DNA from: Oreocharis arfaki
Taxonomy: Eukaryota > Chordata > Aves > Passeriformes > Paramythiidae
NCBI GenBank assembly: GCA_013398015.1
Contig: VZRR01013707.1
Location: forward strand, 496,390 to 560,389
Reading direction: 5' to 3'
DNA length: 64,000 nucleotides
The position numbers and the translations under genes were made by a program. This document shows positions 10,672-22,935 of this stretch, in pieces. Within the stretch, counting starts at the first letter, position 1, and the number at the start of each line of letters is the position of its first letter. The notes below the pieces were generated by a model, which was given only the letters and a program-made list of their open reading frames with translations, made no database searches and was not told the origin of the DNA.

Positions 10672-11548
10672 CTAACAGTCATATTGAAGCTGGTGATCTA
10701 TCCAGTTCATTCCTAATGCAGTGGAAATGCTGAGTGGAAATCTTACCTTACACACACAGGCTTTTAAAGATAAGAAAAAAATCTTGGCTTCAAGGAAAAT
10801 CTCCTTAGGCAGGTCAAATTGATAAATTATGAGAGTAGTAAAGAATGTAAGAAATACTGATGACATACGCCAGCACAGGGCTTGCTACTGCTAATAATAA
10901 TTTTGTTGTAGTACTTTCAAAAAATCAATCACAACAATACTATTAGAAATTAATTGCAAATATTATTTAAAGAAAAATAAGTCAAGTCAAGACAGCAGTC
11001 AGACCTCTCCAGACTGGCAGGGAAGAGGCAGGACCAAGCAGAGCTACTGGCGGAGCTCTCATCCTCTAGAGCTGTGGCTGTGCATGGAGGATGACTTACA
11101 GATAGAGATAAATTGAATAATCACAGACAAAGAAAAACGGTGGGTTTCCTAATGAGGATATAATATAATACATCTACTGCAATTTTCACTACAAACATCA
11201 GAAACACCTTTTCAAACAATTTTACAATAACAAGTATGGACATGCAGAAGAGTAGACTGTGAATTAAAGTTTATTTCTCCTACATGGGATCCTAAACATA
11301 AAGTGATGGAAGACTGGCACCCTGTATCTCTTATCCACATTACAAATACCTGTATAGTTGAGAAGACTAGCACTCTGCAACTGAATTTCCTTTTTAACCT
11401 TTTCTACAATCCTGTGATTCCACTTCAATCTAAATGGCAACGTGTTCCATTATGTCACATGCTGGGCTTTGTACAGCAAAGCCAGCAACTATCTGTTTGT
11501 TATCTATAGTAAAATCAAAAGTGTACAAGCACGTCTGGATTTTTGTGG

Positions 11549-11576
11549 AAAAACAAATAAACAAACAAATAAACAA
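11549..11576. repeat. Short AAAC/AAAT simple repeat
   Basis: A run of AAACAAAT-type tetranucleotides about 28 bases long. Confidence 0.8.
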
Positions 11577-13253
11577 AGCAAGACCGTGAAGCCCTAGTTT
11601 GACAGTTTTTTGAAAATCAAGAAGCTTTGGTGGAGGGGAAACTGTGGCATTTACTTGCAATTAATCTCTTTTCATAATTTTAAAAGAAGAAAACAATTTT
11701 ATTCCAAAATATTGAAAACATAAAACTTCACTACAAGGAAATCTTATAATACAGCTTATAGATACCGAGTAAGTACCAGCACTAGCAGTCTCTTAGTTTA
11801 ATAACCTGAGACAGAAGATTTATTTTAAACTCAGCATTGGTTGCATTATTTCCAATCTTTTGAATTACATGTCCTCAAGAAAATGTGATAAAAGATGCAC
11901 TTTATTATTTGACTTTATGTTCAATAAATTGTTCTCATTACACCACCATCTCTGCAAGCACAGGCAGTAAGCACGGTACGTGTGCAAGGTGCAGGTACAT
12001 AGGAAGTTTTGTGACACAGAAGCCAATGTCTTGCACTGCATGAGCCTTTTGCGCTCATGTCCCTCCACCCCAACGCTGCATCCACCTCAGCTGGGCACTC
12101 ATCGTCACAGGACAGGAGGCACCAAGCTGGGACACTGTTTTGTTTCGATTCAGACAGTTTTCCTTTTTCAGAACTCAAATTAAGGCAACCTGATTGTAGC
12201 AATTTCCCTTTTTTTTCCCCCCTTTTCTCATTAGCTCCCTGAATGATTCTACTCTGCTTAACAACTGGCAAACCTGCACAAACTGTGCTCCAGGGATGGA
12301 GCCATCTATGTGCAGTACTCAGCACCGTAAGATCTCAGATCCAAATGTTACCATAGGACAAACAGTATTGTAATAAGATGACCAAACATCTGTAACTCTC
12401 CTGAAGAAATTAGTCTAGAAGTGGTTTCTACCAAAATGCCAGTATCTATGAAGGACAGTTATATTTATCTAGGATATGTACTGTAGAGCAGGAAAACACA
12501 TCTGTAAAACTGGCAAATCGTTGACAGAATGGGGATTTGTCATAAATACTGCAATTCTAGCTTCAATTAATAAGCCGACCTCTCGGCTCAATACCTCATT
12601 TTTAAAAGAATGAAAACCCATCTTTTTAAAAAACCTTTTTCCCTCCACACACAATATGGGCATTCATCACTACAACCACTTGAAACCACTTCTGCCTCCA
12701 AATTCATTTCCACTGAAATGCATAGCCCTCATCATAGCCAGTACTGTGAAAGATGCTGATCAGACTGGGGAGGAGAGTCACTGAACAGCAATGACCTTTG
12801 GCAACTTCTTCTCTCCCAGGCTTATGCTCACACCATGGCACTCATCCTGTATCTCAAAACAGGAAAAAGCCATGAAGAGTTATCAACCACCATCAATGTG
12901 GTGTTTATTTTCATCATCTCTAGGCTACCTCAGTACCTTCCTTTCTACAAATACTAGGCCCTAATCCAGCCCACAGACCACATGACTTGTTAAGAGAAGT
13001 ATGTATCACAACATGAAGGTCTACGAGAGGTTTCATTCATTGGATTCAGGTGTTTTTCATCACTTCAGGTTCTATTCCTGTGCTTTCACTGTTTCAAAAT
13101 GGGAGTTTTTTCGGTGCTTTTTCCTTTAATTGGGAAAAAGAAAGTATATGTAATGAAACAATATACTATCAGAAGATGATCTATCAAATACAATCAACAA
13201 ATTTGGCCTTAGACTAAAACACTCCATAAGTCATGAATGTTAAAAAATCATAC

Positions 13254-13323
13254 CAGATGGCAGGTCAACTGAAGGAAATTCAAACACCTTGGATTTGTAA
13301 ACAGAGTGGAAATGGAAGTCATC
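13254..13323 (-). CDS. ADAM22: ADAM22 coding exon 7 (prodomain)
   Basis: This 70-base exon encodes 23 codons plus one base: [23 protein letters not shown] and a final G. Human reads [34 protein letters not shown] is diagnostic for ADAM22. The acceptor is preceded by a short AT-rich stretch ending TTTCAG. The donor is gtatga, weaker than its neighbours. The last G joins AG at the start of exon 8 to give Glu. A 5.2 kb intron follows. Confidence 0.96.
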
Positions 13324-13930
13324 CTGAAATAATAAATAATTGCCCATATTAAACCAGAAAAAATGAATCCATCTCATGAACATTAAACAGACAATCCCAA
13401 AGGTTCTTATTACCCAACACATACACCAGTGAACATGCAAGCTGCAAGGCACCATTACTCTACATTCTTCTTTTCCCAACTGCAGTGTGATGGGTAATGC
13501 CACAGTTAATCATCTTTTACATCTGAGTACCTCAAACACAGTGGCTGAGCACACTTAGAGCTAGACCTAAACTAGGCTCCCAGAGCTGCTCAGGGAGAGT
13601 CAATGAGAGTCACAGGAGCTGGAGTCAAGGATGAACCAGGAGGGGAGCAATACAACAAACACAGAGCAGAAGTGCCAGAGAAGGCAACAGGGCACTCACA
13701 GCTTCTGCTGCTGGCTCCAGGGGACCCTCCTCTGGTGTTGCACTGCTCTACAGCCAAGTGCTACAGAGCATACGCACGTATAGACACACCACTGCCTCAT
13801 TTTTGGAGGTCTACATTTGTCTGTGGAGTCTCACACATGAGGTAAATGAGTTGGGAATCTTATGCCTGCCCTGTACCCATGGATGACTGTACTCAACAAA
13901 CACAGCAGGACTACTGTAAGTTCTACTTAC
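13324..13930 (-). other. ADAM22: ADAM22 intron 6
   Basis: Intron of 607 bases between exons 6 and 7. An open frame of 80 codons on the plus strand (13603-13845) matches nothing I recognise. Confidence 0.9.
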
Positions 13931-13994
13931 ATCTGAATTGTAGTTTTCATCTGGCTCAATAAGGTAAGTATGATTTCCATCATAGAACATACCA
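13931..13994 (-). CDS. ADAM22: ADAM22 coding exon 6 (prodomain)
   Basis: This 64-base exon has one base completing His, then 21 codons GMFYDGNHTYLIEPDENYNS-D. GMFYDGNHTYLIEP is identical to human ADAM22 and separates it from ADAM23, which has GMFEDDTFVYMIEP. NHT is a canonical N-glycosylation sequon. The C-terminal DENYNSD differs from human EENDTTQ and loses that second NDT sequon. The acceptor follows TTCCTGCTCTTGACAG and the donor is gtaagt. It ends in phase 0 and lies 607 bases from exon 7. Confidence 0.96.
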
Positions 13995-16900
13995 CTGTCA
14001 AGAGCAGGAAATGTAAACACAGATTTAATAAACAAACACTAGTGCAACATGGCAGTAACTTCTTAAAGTTAATATACTTTAAAAATTTAAATATTTGGAC
14101 AAGGAAGAGTTAAAAATGGTTTCAGGAAATGAATGCAATTCTGGATCAATCTTTTGTTTCTTCACTTCAGAAAGAAAGATTTTCTCCTGTGGTGAAGCAG
14201 ACTTCTTTCTTCCACAAACCTTCACTACAACACATATAAACACCACAAAATTGACTAATTTAGCCAACTGAAAACCCAGTTCAAAGCCTCCACTCCCACG
14301 CAAGAGATATCTACCTGCATCAGATAAATAAGGGACCTGTCTTTAGGAACACACATATTTGGAACATATATGCATAGGTTTCCCCAAATTAAAATGTTGT
14401 TGACTTGAATGAAATTATATTTAGGTTTTAATGGGATTTTTGAATGATCTCTTTCCTTAGCGTTTCATTTTAAAAGTATTGATACAAATATTATTCTGTA
14501 AGAGCAGAAAAACAAAGGTTATTTCTTATATAAATAAATTCTGATCTTCAACCAAACCAGAACACTTTGGAAGTAATTTTGCCTTTATTGCAGTGGCATA
14601 CACACATAGTTGGGATTAGGTTGTATTGGCATGTCCCTTTCAAAGGGCCACTACTAAGGTGTTTAAGCTTGGCCCTAAATACGAACTGTAAGTTCAAACT
14701 TGGCACACAGCACACAACAACAGCATAAAAGAGAGATAATCTATTTACTTACATTATGGTTAAAAACACCCAAAACAAACAAGAATTATAAGCAACAGAA
14801 GCAGATACTTTTCTTTTTTCTTATGCAGCTTCTTTTTTTATCAGCAAAACTGACATTCACAGAAGTAACCTGGATTACTGACTGTATAACATATATCAGG
14901 TGTGAGCAAAACTACAATGTAAAGCCGCGTCACCTTTCAAATTACCTGTGTCTATTCTTTAGAAATAAATACTGTCTATACAGTTCCAACAAAATATTCT
15001 AGCACCTTTTGGAGCTTCTTTGCTGGGGAATAAAATGAGATTGGGGAAGATCCTGTAGCTCTTTAGCAGGCAAAACTTCCTTCTAATTGCAACTTTAGTT
15101 AAGCACAGTCTGCAAGTTGAAGTGCTGTCAGCGAAGAGCTGCTGTCAATGAGACTGCTGCCCCCAGCAGCACTGATCTCTGATCAAGTCACTCAGCAGTG
15201 ACAAGAATAAGAGACACAGCTGACCTACAGCCCTGACCTGCCCACTCAAAGCATTCATGGCTCTTTTCCAATCAGCTACCGCAGCCCAGTGTGCTCTGAA
15301 AAAAACCACACGCTCATGGGTGTGTAAAGAGAAAGCAATAGCCAAATATTTCAAAAGCCTGCGTGTTGATGGTGTGTATTCTTCAGACAATCACATTTGC
15401 AGCCGTGAAAGCCGAACTCATAGCAGCGACGGCAGTTTCCACATCCACCACCAGCCGGCAGCAGGATCCCAGGCGTGCCCGCTGCCCGTGCCCTCGCCCC
15501 ACCGCAGCTCACTGACATCCCAGCCACCGCTGGCGTTTGCATTCAAAGTCCTTCTTGTGTTAACTCGTAGGAAACCGTGGTAACTGCATCTCCCACAGAA
15601 AACAAACAAAACAAAAATCCAAGCAAAATGGCTTGCTCCAAGTTAAGGCTGCAGAGATACATTTGTCATTAGCCAAGTCATTAAGAAGGCATCAATAATT
15701 TCAGGTATTCTGTCAGCCAGTCTCGTGATCAATTTAACCAATAAAAGGAAGGACACAAAGACATTACCAACAGAAGAACTCAGAACTTATGATTAAAAAA
15801 ACCCAACTTTTTTTTTACATGTATGAAAAATTCTGCTGTTACTGGCTAAGATCTAGAGGTACTAATACACAAAAGAGGAGACTGGCATGACCTTTTGAAA
15901 TATGAAGCTTGTTATTCTCTTAAAGGCATCTGTTCTGTCTTATGTACTTCCTAAAATTCATGAAAGCAAAGCTCCTGCCCTGCAGACCTTACAGAAGACA
16001 ACTCTCCTCAGCTACTTTTATTCCAGCAAGATGCTCCAAACTGTGCTTGAAGCTAAGGAGCTCTTATTGCCAGTGTGAGTTTCTAGCAATTACTTCTCAT
16101 TTAAAATCGACTGTGTAGGAGCTAGTTGTAATGATAGAAATGCAGTGTCAGAGAGTGTGAGTTTAATACAGCTCAGGAAACATTACTTTCTCATACTGGA
16201 TGCTTGAAATACCAGCCTGATTAGAGTAAGCTTGGGTGAAGGAACTCAGCTGAAACTTTGTTATATCGGGGGAAAAAAAGGGTTGGGGGGGNNNNNNNGA
16301 GAGAAAAAGGGGGGGGGGGGGGGGGGGGGGAGGAGGCAGGGAGGTACCTCTCAAGAGAGAGCTGAATTATACAATGAAAAAAATCCATCATTCATCATGT
16401 AACTTTAGAAGGCACCAATCTGAATATAGGGCCATTTAAGAATACAGAGCAGCAGAACAGTCAGTTTTAGCACAAACCCACAAAAAGAGGGCACGGAAAG
16501 ACATATGCAGGGTCTCCTCCCTTCCTGCTTTTTCTCCCAGGAGTTAGCAGGGGCCAAGACCTAATGGATCACTGCTAATGGAAGCCATGCAGTGGCTCAG
16601 GATGCATTAGGAAGCTACTATTTTTAGGCTCGCTGTCCATACTTCAAACTGGGCTAGAGTTTCTTGAGCTGCACAGCTGTAAATCAGACAAATGCAAGGA
16701 TGACAAGTCTTCTGCATGCATTCTCCCCTTCATAACAAAGAACATAGAACTATAAAAGAAAGACACTACTCAAACAAAAGTACTTATACAACTGATACCA
16801 GAATGGTAAAATAGTTGCAGACAGACAATAAGCGAAGAAGATTTCAATCAGCTAAACCCTGCTTCCACAGAAAAAGGTAAAGCTCACAGGATCTCCTCAC

Positions 16901-17642
16901 AGGTTCACTTGCTGCCATGACTTTGCAAGCTGATGTCAGTATTAGAACGTGCTGAGATCCTGTAATTCCCAGGTGAGACAGGCACTTGGTTGATCTGAAA
17001 ACCTAACTAGCATCATTCAATAGCGCCAAAAGTAGACAGGTCCAAAAGCTGTACAATCCATACACAGCTTCATGTAACCTTCAGTTGACAGAGGCTTTAA
17101 TTATATTATCACTAAAATTATGTACTTCAAAGAAAAATTAATGCACCCTCTTATACCTTTTCTTCTAGATTTTTCAAGATTTACTATATCAAAGGTATTA
17201 CCCCATACACAGCTTAAGGCCTGAAATTCTGTTAAACAAAATGGATAGTACAAGAAAATTCTAAATCCACATTTTCTTTTTAAAGAGACTAGAAAAATAA
17301 ATAAAATATACATCATTATAGCAACAACAAAAGAACACAATTTCGAAATTATTCATTGGCATTGTTTTTATTCTTGCAGAATAGGATGTTTTCAGCTACT
17401 TCTACTCTGCTATCTCTATAATAAATTATCTTAATACAATACATGGCCACTGCCACAGGTCCTCAGTTTAGAAAAAAAAGGAAATTCTGAAGATTGTTGA
17501 TTACTTAATATTGGTGGCAAACCAGTAGGAAAATAAATAGCACTTATTTTACTATATACATGTATTATTTTACTATAAACAACTTGATTTTGCTTAAAAG
17601 AGTAATAAACAAAGGTCAATAAAAACAAAACAGCAGACTTAC
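13995..17642 (-). other. ADAM22: ADAM22 intron 5
   Basis: Intron of 3,648 bases. It contains a local GC-rich patch at about 15410-15540 and the assembly gap with poly-G at 16268-16340. No interspersed element was recognised. Confidence 0.85.
16268..16340. repeat. Poly-G tract with 7-base sequence gap
   Basis: The plus strand has G runs of 5, 3 and 7, then seven N (16292-16298), a short GA/A stretch and a run of 22 G (16309-16330). Neither the N count nor the G run length can be trusted as read. The tract could form a G-quadruplex on the plus strand, which would also explain failed sequencing. Confidence 0.9.
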
Positions 17643-17725
17643 TGTAATCCATGGCATGTTGACAAGGCAACAAATGATACAGGATTTCCTCGAATTTTTC
17701 CCTGATAATAGCAATGTTCTCCTCC
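17643..17725 (-). CDS. ADAM22: ADAM22 coding exon 5 (prodomain, cysteine pair)
   Basis: This 83-base exon encodes 27 codons plus CA, starting [15 protein letters not shown] and ending STCHGL. The two cysteines (HCYYQG and STCHGL) are conserved across the ADAM prodomain family. Human ADAM22 reads [28 protein letters not shown], so the bird differs at H to K and D to V. The acceptor is TTTCAG and the donor gtaagt. The terminal CA joins the T of exon 6 to give His, restoring GLHGMFYDG. The intron before it is 13.6 kb and the one after it 3.6 kb. Confidence 0.97.
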
Positions 17726-20700
17726 CTGAAATTGGAAATTGAGATTGTAAATCCATGGGGCATCCCACAGTATCACCCTCCATCCTGTCAAAGACTGCTT
17801 CTTCATAAAAACATTGCCAAGCCATTGACATGGCATGAAGAATTGACTACCACTCATAAGGGTGTTCATCCTATCTTCTTTGAGCCATGGTTTGGTACTT
17901 AGACAAACACCATCATCCTGACACTCTACACCAAATGGTGTATTTCACAATTTCAGTGCGAAATCCCTGACATCCTGAGATTCAGAGACAAATTTCTCCA
18001 GAAGTGCTCATCTTTCTTCATTGACTAAAAAAAGAGTTGGAAGTAGGGGGCTTAGACTCAACATCTGCTCTGCACATGACCACATCAGACAGGATGAACT
18101 CTGGTCTGAGGGAAAGACAATTTCCTTCTTCTGAGGAGAAAGGTATGCTTACCAAATAACAATAATGCATGATTGAAAAAAAAGACCAAATCAGAAGTAG
18201 TCCAAAACTAATGGAAATTCTAAGAATAACTAAGTAGTAAAGGAATACAATGAAAATGAATATTTGCCTCTTCTCTTCTGCAAATAAAATGTATGCCTTT
18301 CAAATAAAATCCAGCAGACTTTACTCAAAAAATCCCCCCTGGTTTCACTGATAGGGATGTAAGCCCTACTGCACATGCAGTAAGTGTATTCAGTACTGCA
18401 CAATGCCAATATTTTTATGCAAAATTAGAAAAACAATTCAAACGTCCCTTAAATTCTCACTGCCATCTACTCTTCAGAAGAACTTACCTATTAGTGCCTC
18501 ACCAAATTCAGTTACATTGTAAAGCACTAACATTGGTTAAAGGACTATGAAGGAGATTTTCAGGGCTTTTTTTTTTAAATAGCATTTATTTGCAAATACT
18601 TCTTCCACAAATGCATGAATAATCTCCCTAGCCTAATCTGAATATTTATGTCCATTTACTACAGGGAGGGAAAGGCATTACAATTACAGCTTTTTCAGAA
18701 GCCAGCAGTTGCTGCATGATGCATAGCACGGTCATCTTATTCATCTGACACTAAACGCTTTTGGATTTTATTTTTCAAATATGAAAAAAAAATAATCAAG
18801 ATCAGGCTAAAGGTAAAAAAATACATAGGCTATGTTGGTAGTTTCGTGCTTTGATCAAGAAATCCTGTTCTGTTTGCTACAAGATGTGGAAACTATTGCT
18901 GAAAGCAGCTACAATTTTCGGGTGCCTCTGGTTTGAGGCGCACTCCTTAAGAGAGTATATGAGCCTGTTTGTTAGAGCAAGGCTGCTAGCAGGGAAACAG
19001 ACTTGATCTCAGCCTGGTCAGTGGAAATTGTTATTTGCACCTCAAGATCTTCTCTGTCAGACCCCAGGGTGTGCAGTGCAGAGCACCTGGGGCAGCTCCC
19101 GCTGCCGCAACAGCAGCAGCACTGCGGAGAAATGCAGCCCCTGACCCCACACACTGCAACTCTGACACTGCTTGCCAGGCTTGCTGCGTCACTCCACGGG
19201 AGAATCTCTGTGGCATTTCTTCCATTTGAAGTGTTGCACCTTTTTTTCCCCCTATTTCTTTCAATCTCATTATTTCCTCTATTTCACATACCACTTTTTC
19301 CTCCCACTTGCTGCAGTGACTGCAGCCACTTCCACTGCCCATCCACCTCAGTGTCTTTGTCTTCAGTGCAGACACAGAACACCTTCACCATGCTGACCCG
19401 CACAGTAACCACCACGCTGCCCACCATGGGCACCTCTCTGCTCCTACGTCTGAAGGGAAACTGTTGCCACACTTTGACCCCCTGTCTCATGTTGGTAAGA
19501 AGCTCAGGGGCTGACCCATACCAGGCTACAACAAGATGTGTCTGGCAGCAGGCGTACGAACCATCAGCCTTGGACCAGCACTTCTCAGGACTATGAAGAA
19601 CTTGGGACACAGATCAAGTACCAGTGAAAACGAGATTGCTCTAATTTCTGCTTTGTACTCACATACATATTAGCCACCAATATCCTAAATTAATTTGATT
19701 TCAGAGACACTACATCCTAATTTGTTCTTCCTGAAACCTTGGCTCATTTTCTCCATTTTATCCTCCTTTTCAACACCTATTTATTTCCTATATATTGGCT
19801 ATTTTAAGCTCCCTTCACTTGAGATGTTGTTTCTTTCAGTCCGAAGGGTGTCCCTCACTACAGGATCATGAGACTGCTTAAGGCTTTCAGGTCCTTTTGG
19901 AATATATGAGTAAGAAGTAAACTAAGAGAGACTCCAGTAAGCAAATAACAAAACTAACAATCAAACTATATGGATGATCTAAAACCTTATGAGCAATAAA
20001 ATACTCTCTAAAGAGAATTCTTGAAGTAGTATTCCTGTAAAAGATATAACTGGAATAAGTGCATAAACGTGGGAATAATACTGAAAAGACTATCAGTAGG
20101 GAGTTGTACAGACTTCTAGCTGTGGAAGGAATTTGGAGTAATTACACAAATTGGTTTGTTCTCAGAAAATGTAGTTAATCTGTACCAGAAATAGAATCTC
20201 AGGCTCCATTAGTTTGCAAAACCATGTCTTTGCAACCAGGAGGAACATTTTTTCATACTAAAAATCCAGTCTAAGGCTCAAAAGTGTGTTTTGATCTTCC
20301 TAATGAGAATCAAATAAACGCCCCATTAAAGTATTTCCAAATCATTTATTTTGTAATAAATCCATGGGAAAAAATTGGGCATACAGATCAAGAAAAGAAA
20401 AATATAAGAAAAACAGCTCTAAATTTTTGTCTGGGAAAAATACAGCTGAGAAACACAAATTCTGCTCTATTTAGTCAAATCAATTCAACTCAGTGATCTG
20501 CTAGAGTTCATGATAATTCTTGTGGCGACAGAAACACAACTGTGATCTCAGTCTCAGGGACCAATTCTTATCACTACAAAACATTCATTTCTATATGCTA
20601 ACATCTGGGAGGTATTTTTTAGGTATGTACTAATGTTCCTATCATTATAATGTAAGTCACTTCAAACCAGTTAATAAAATTAACTTAAGCTAATAAAATT

Positions 20701-20749
20701 TATTTTCACTTCTTTAAATGAAGATAGTTTTTTTCCAAGTACTTGATGC

Positions 20750-20986
20750 GTGAGATTATCTGAGGTGGTTAGAGCATGATGCTAATAACACCAAGATTGG
20801 GGGTTTGATCCCTGTATTATAGGGTAGTTAAAGCTATAGATTCTGAGAACAGAAGCGTTCAGGAAACCACTGGATGTGGCAGTGAGTGCTATTGTTTAGT
20901 TGGTATGGTGGTGTTCGGTCAAAGGCTGGACTAAAAGAACTTGGAGGTCATTTCCAACCTAAATGAGTCTGTGATTCTGTGGTTCT
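20750..20986 (+). mobile_element. TguSINE1-like tRNA-Ile/CR1 SINE
   Basis: The head follows tRNA-Ile closely: GGTTAGAGCATGATGCTAAT (anticodon-loop region) and GGGTTTGATCCCTGTA (T-arm region). A degraded A box at about 20756-20768 and a B box at 20801-20812 form an internal pol III promoter. The tail from about 20860 is a CR1 3' end, with GGTCAAAGGCTGGACT, CTTGGAGGTCATTTCCAACC and terminal GTGATTCTGTGGTTCTG repeats. Such a composite is the known zebra finch SINE, which CR1 machinery mobilises. It is diverged and not a functional tRNA gene. Confidence 0.9.
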
Positions 20987-22898
20987 GTACTGAGAGTCAG
21001 GATACATGGAGGGACTCTACAGGTCATTATTTCTGGAGCACGTGTAACTTTGGACAAGAAGTTTACTGTTGTTGCCTCACTACAGTGCTGAGGCTGAAAT
21101 TGTGCTGGGTTTGACATGTATTAAAGTTGTTTTATAGCAGGTGCTGTAATAAAATACACTGTATAAGAGAAGAAATCACAGTATGTGGGAGATCTAAGAC
21201 CACCAAAAGACTAAACATAATCATCATATCCATCTTCTTTTACTCTGCTCTTAGAAACACTCCCTGAAGGACTGGGGTTGTGTCTCTTACCTACTGGCAT
21301 CTGTAGCAGTGAGACAAAAGCTGGAAAAGATTTTTTTCATTTTTTTTCTCAAAAATATTCTGGTCCCATATGAAAATACCTGAAGAGCTGAAATTACCAC
21401 CAACTACAGTTCAGTCCAGAACATCAAGGGTGTTTTGTGAAGAGTTATTGGCTTCCTGTAGCTAATACAGCCTCTCTCTGTTCTCTCAAAAGCAGTAATT
21501 GCCCATCTCAGCAAATCAAACCTCCACACTGGCCTTTGCCAGCTACTGGGGAATGGTTTGGTGTAAGATGAGAGGAAATCAGACCACTCTTCTAACATAT
21601 GCCAGCCATAAGTCTGAGCAGCACATTTACCCATTTCTGCTCTAAAACTGAACCTGGTCACTAAAGAGTCTGGGAGACAATTAGGCTACATGTCATCTCC
21701 TATGAGACAAGGTCAGCCTGGTGACAACGGCTGTGACACGAACCTGCAACACACACAGGCACACACTCACGCCATATCCAAAGGCAGGCTAATGTTACAG
21801 CAGAGAGAAGTTCAACATTTTTGCCTCCACAAGGCACACAGCCACCATTCATGCTGTAGTTTGCACCACTCAAAGCAAATTTTCTGCCAATGCCCATGGC
21901 ACTCTGTTGTCCATTTCCTCGGATCAGTAATTTATCCTTCCTGCATGAACCTTCTTGATGTGATGGACAACCTGCTGGTGATGTCCAAAGGCAGTACAGA
22001 AAATACAGATTTTTAACAAGAAGTTTATTGATTTGGAGAGGCAAAAATGTAATAACTTCCTACAAAAAATAAAAAAAAAAAAACAGAATGACCCCAGGGT
22101 CTATTAAAACAAGCTAATCATTATGATAGTTGTGAGTTCATAAGATAGTCTTCATCTTGATGGCTTAAGCTGGACAATTATAGCAAAATCCTGAACTAGG
22201 GCTATGTGTCCTGTGAACTGCTACAGTTCATCTCTAACCAGATGCAACCCTTTTGTCCATGTCAGTACAAGTTTTCCTGCAACCTGTCACATACGTAGTG
22301 TGGCAAAGATACTAAAAAATTATAAGACACAGATGTCAGCAATGCAAGTAAAATCCATCCCCATTTTTATCCTTTAAGATAGTTTGTCCCTGCTTTGAGA
22401 GGCACCAGCTGCTGAGCAGACACAAAAGAGATGAAAAACACATTAACCAATATTCATAATAAAGGATGAAATAGATAAAACAAAAGAACAGCCCTGACAG
22501 TCATTAATGGTTGCAGTTCACTCTTCTCTGCAGTCAGAATGCAGAAAGCATCTGCTGACCATACACTGGCAGGGTTTGTTATTCGCCTCAGAGACACTAT
22601 GACCTTCCCAGGGGAGGAAAATAAGGATGCACATTCATCTGCTTTCTACATTGGATCTCCAAGTAAGCCATTTTCTGCAATTAAGAGAGGTGCTGGCCAG
22701 TAAAATTCATGCAACAGTCAGGCACCGACCTTAAAATTAATACCTTCCTTCTCCCACATATTCCTATTTTAACACTCTTTAATCCAAAGGAAAGGAGATT
22801 GCTGGTCTAATTCAAATCCTAGTACCATATCTCCCTCTTTCCTTGCAGCAGAAAGCTCCCAAAAGGCCAGCTAAGGCTCAAGCCACCATCCTGTGAAT

Positions 22899-22935
22899 GC
22901 CAGATAATGATTAGCTGCCAGATAACAATCAGCTG
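22899..22935. repeat. Tandem duplication of about 19 bases
   Basis: GCCAGATAATGATTAGCTG is followed directly by GCCAGATAACAATCAGCTG, sharing the boundary G. The copies differ at two to three positions. Confidence 0.85.

Larger units (their letters stand above)
8037..13253 (-). other. ADAM22: ADAM22 intron 7
   Basis: Intron of 5,217 bases holding two CR1 fragments (about 8470-9060 and 10117-10240), a 20-base tandem repeat at 10597-10671 and a short AAAC/AAAT run near 11549-11576. A degenerate open segment near 10740-10830 carries a donor-like gtaaga, but does not match the ADAM22 protein. Confidence 0.85.

Noticed and set aside
10690..10860. Possible ADAM22 exon 8 with a GAAGCCAAGA stretch and gtaaga donor, minus strand
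   Set aside because: It looked like the human LKPRPK codons, but the frame is stopped and the phases do not fit. The exon at 7966-8036 fits length, phase and basic site.
19003..19596. Open frame of 197 codons, plus strand
   Set aside because: Lies in an ADAM22 intron, overlaps other open frames on both strands, is rich in Ser, Pro, Leu and Cys in a low-complexity way, and matches no family I know. GC-rich composition explains the lack of stops.
20760..20825. Functional tRNA-Ile gene
   Set aside because: Arms are mismatched and the sequence continues into a CR1 tail, so it is a SINE head.
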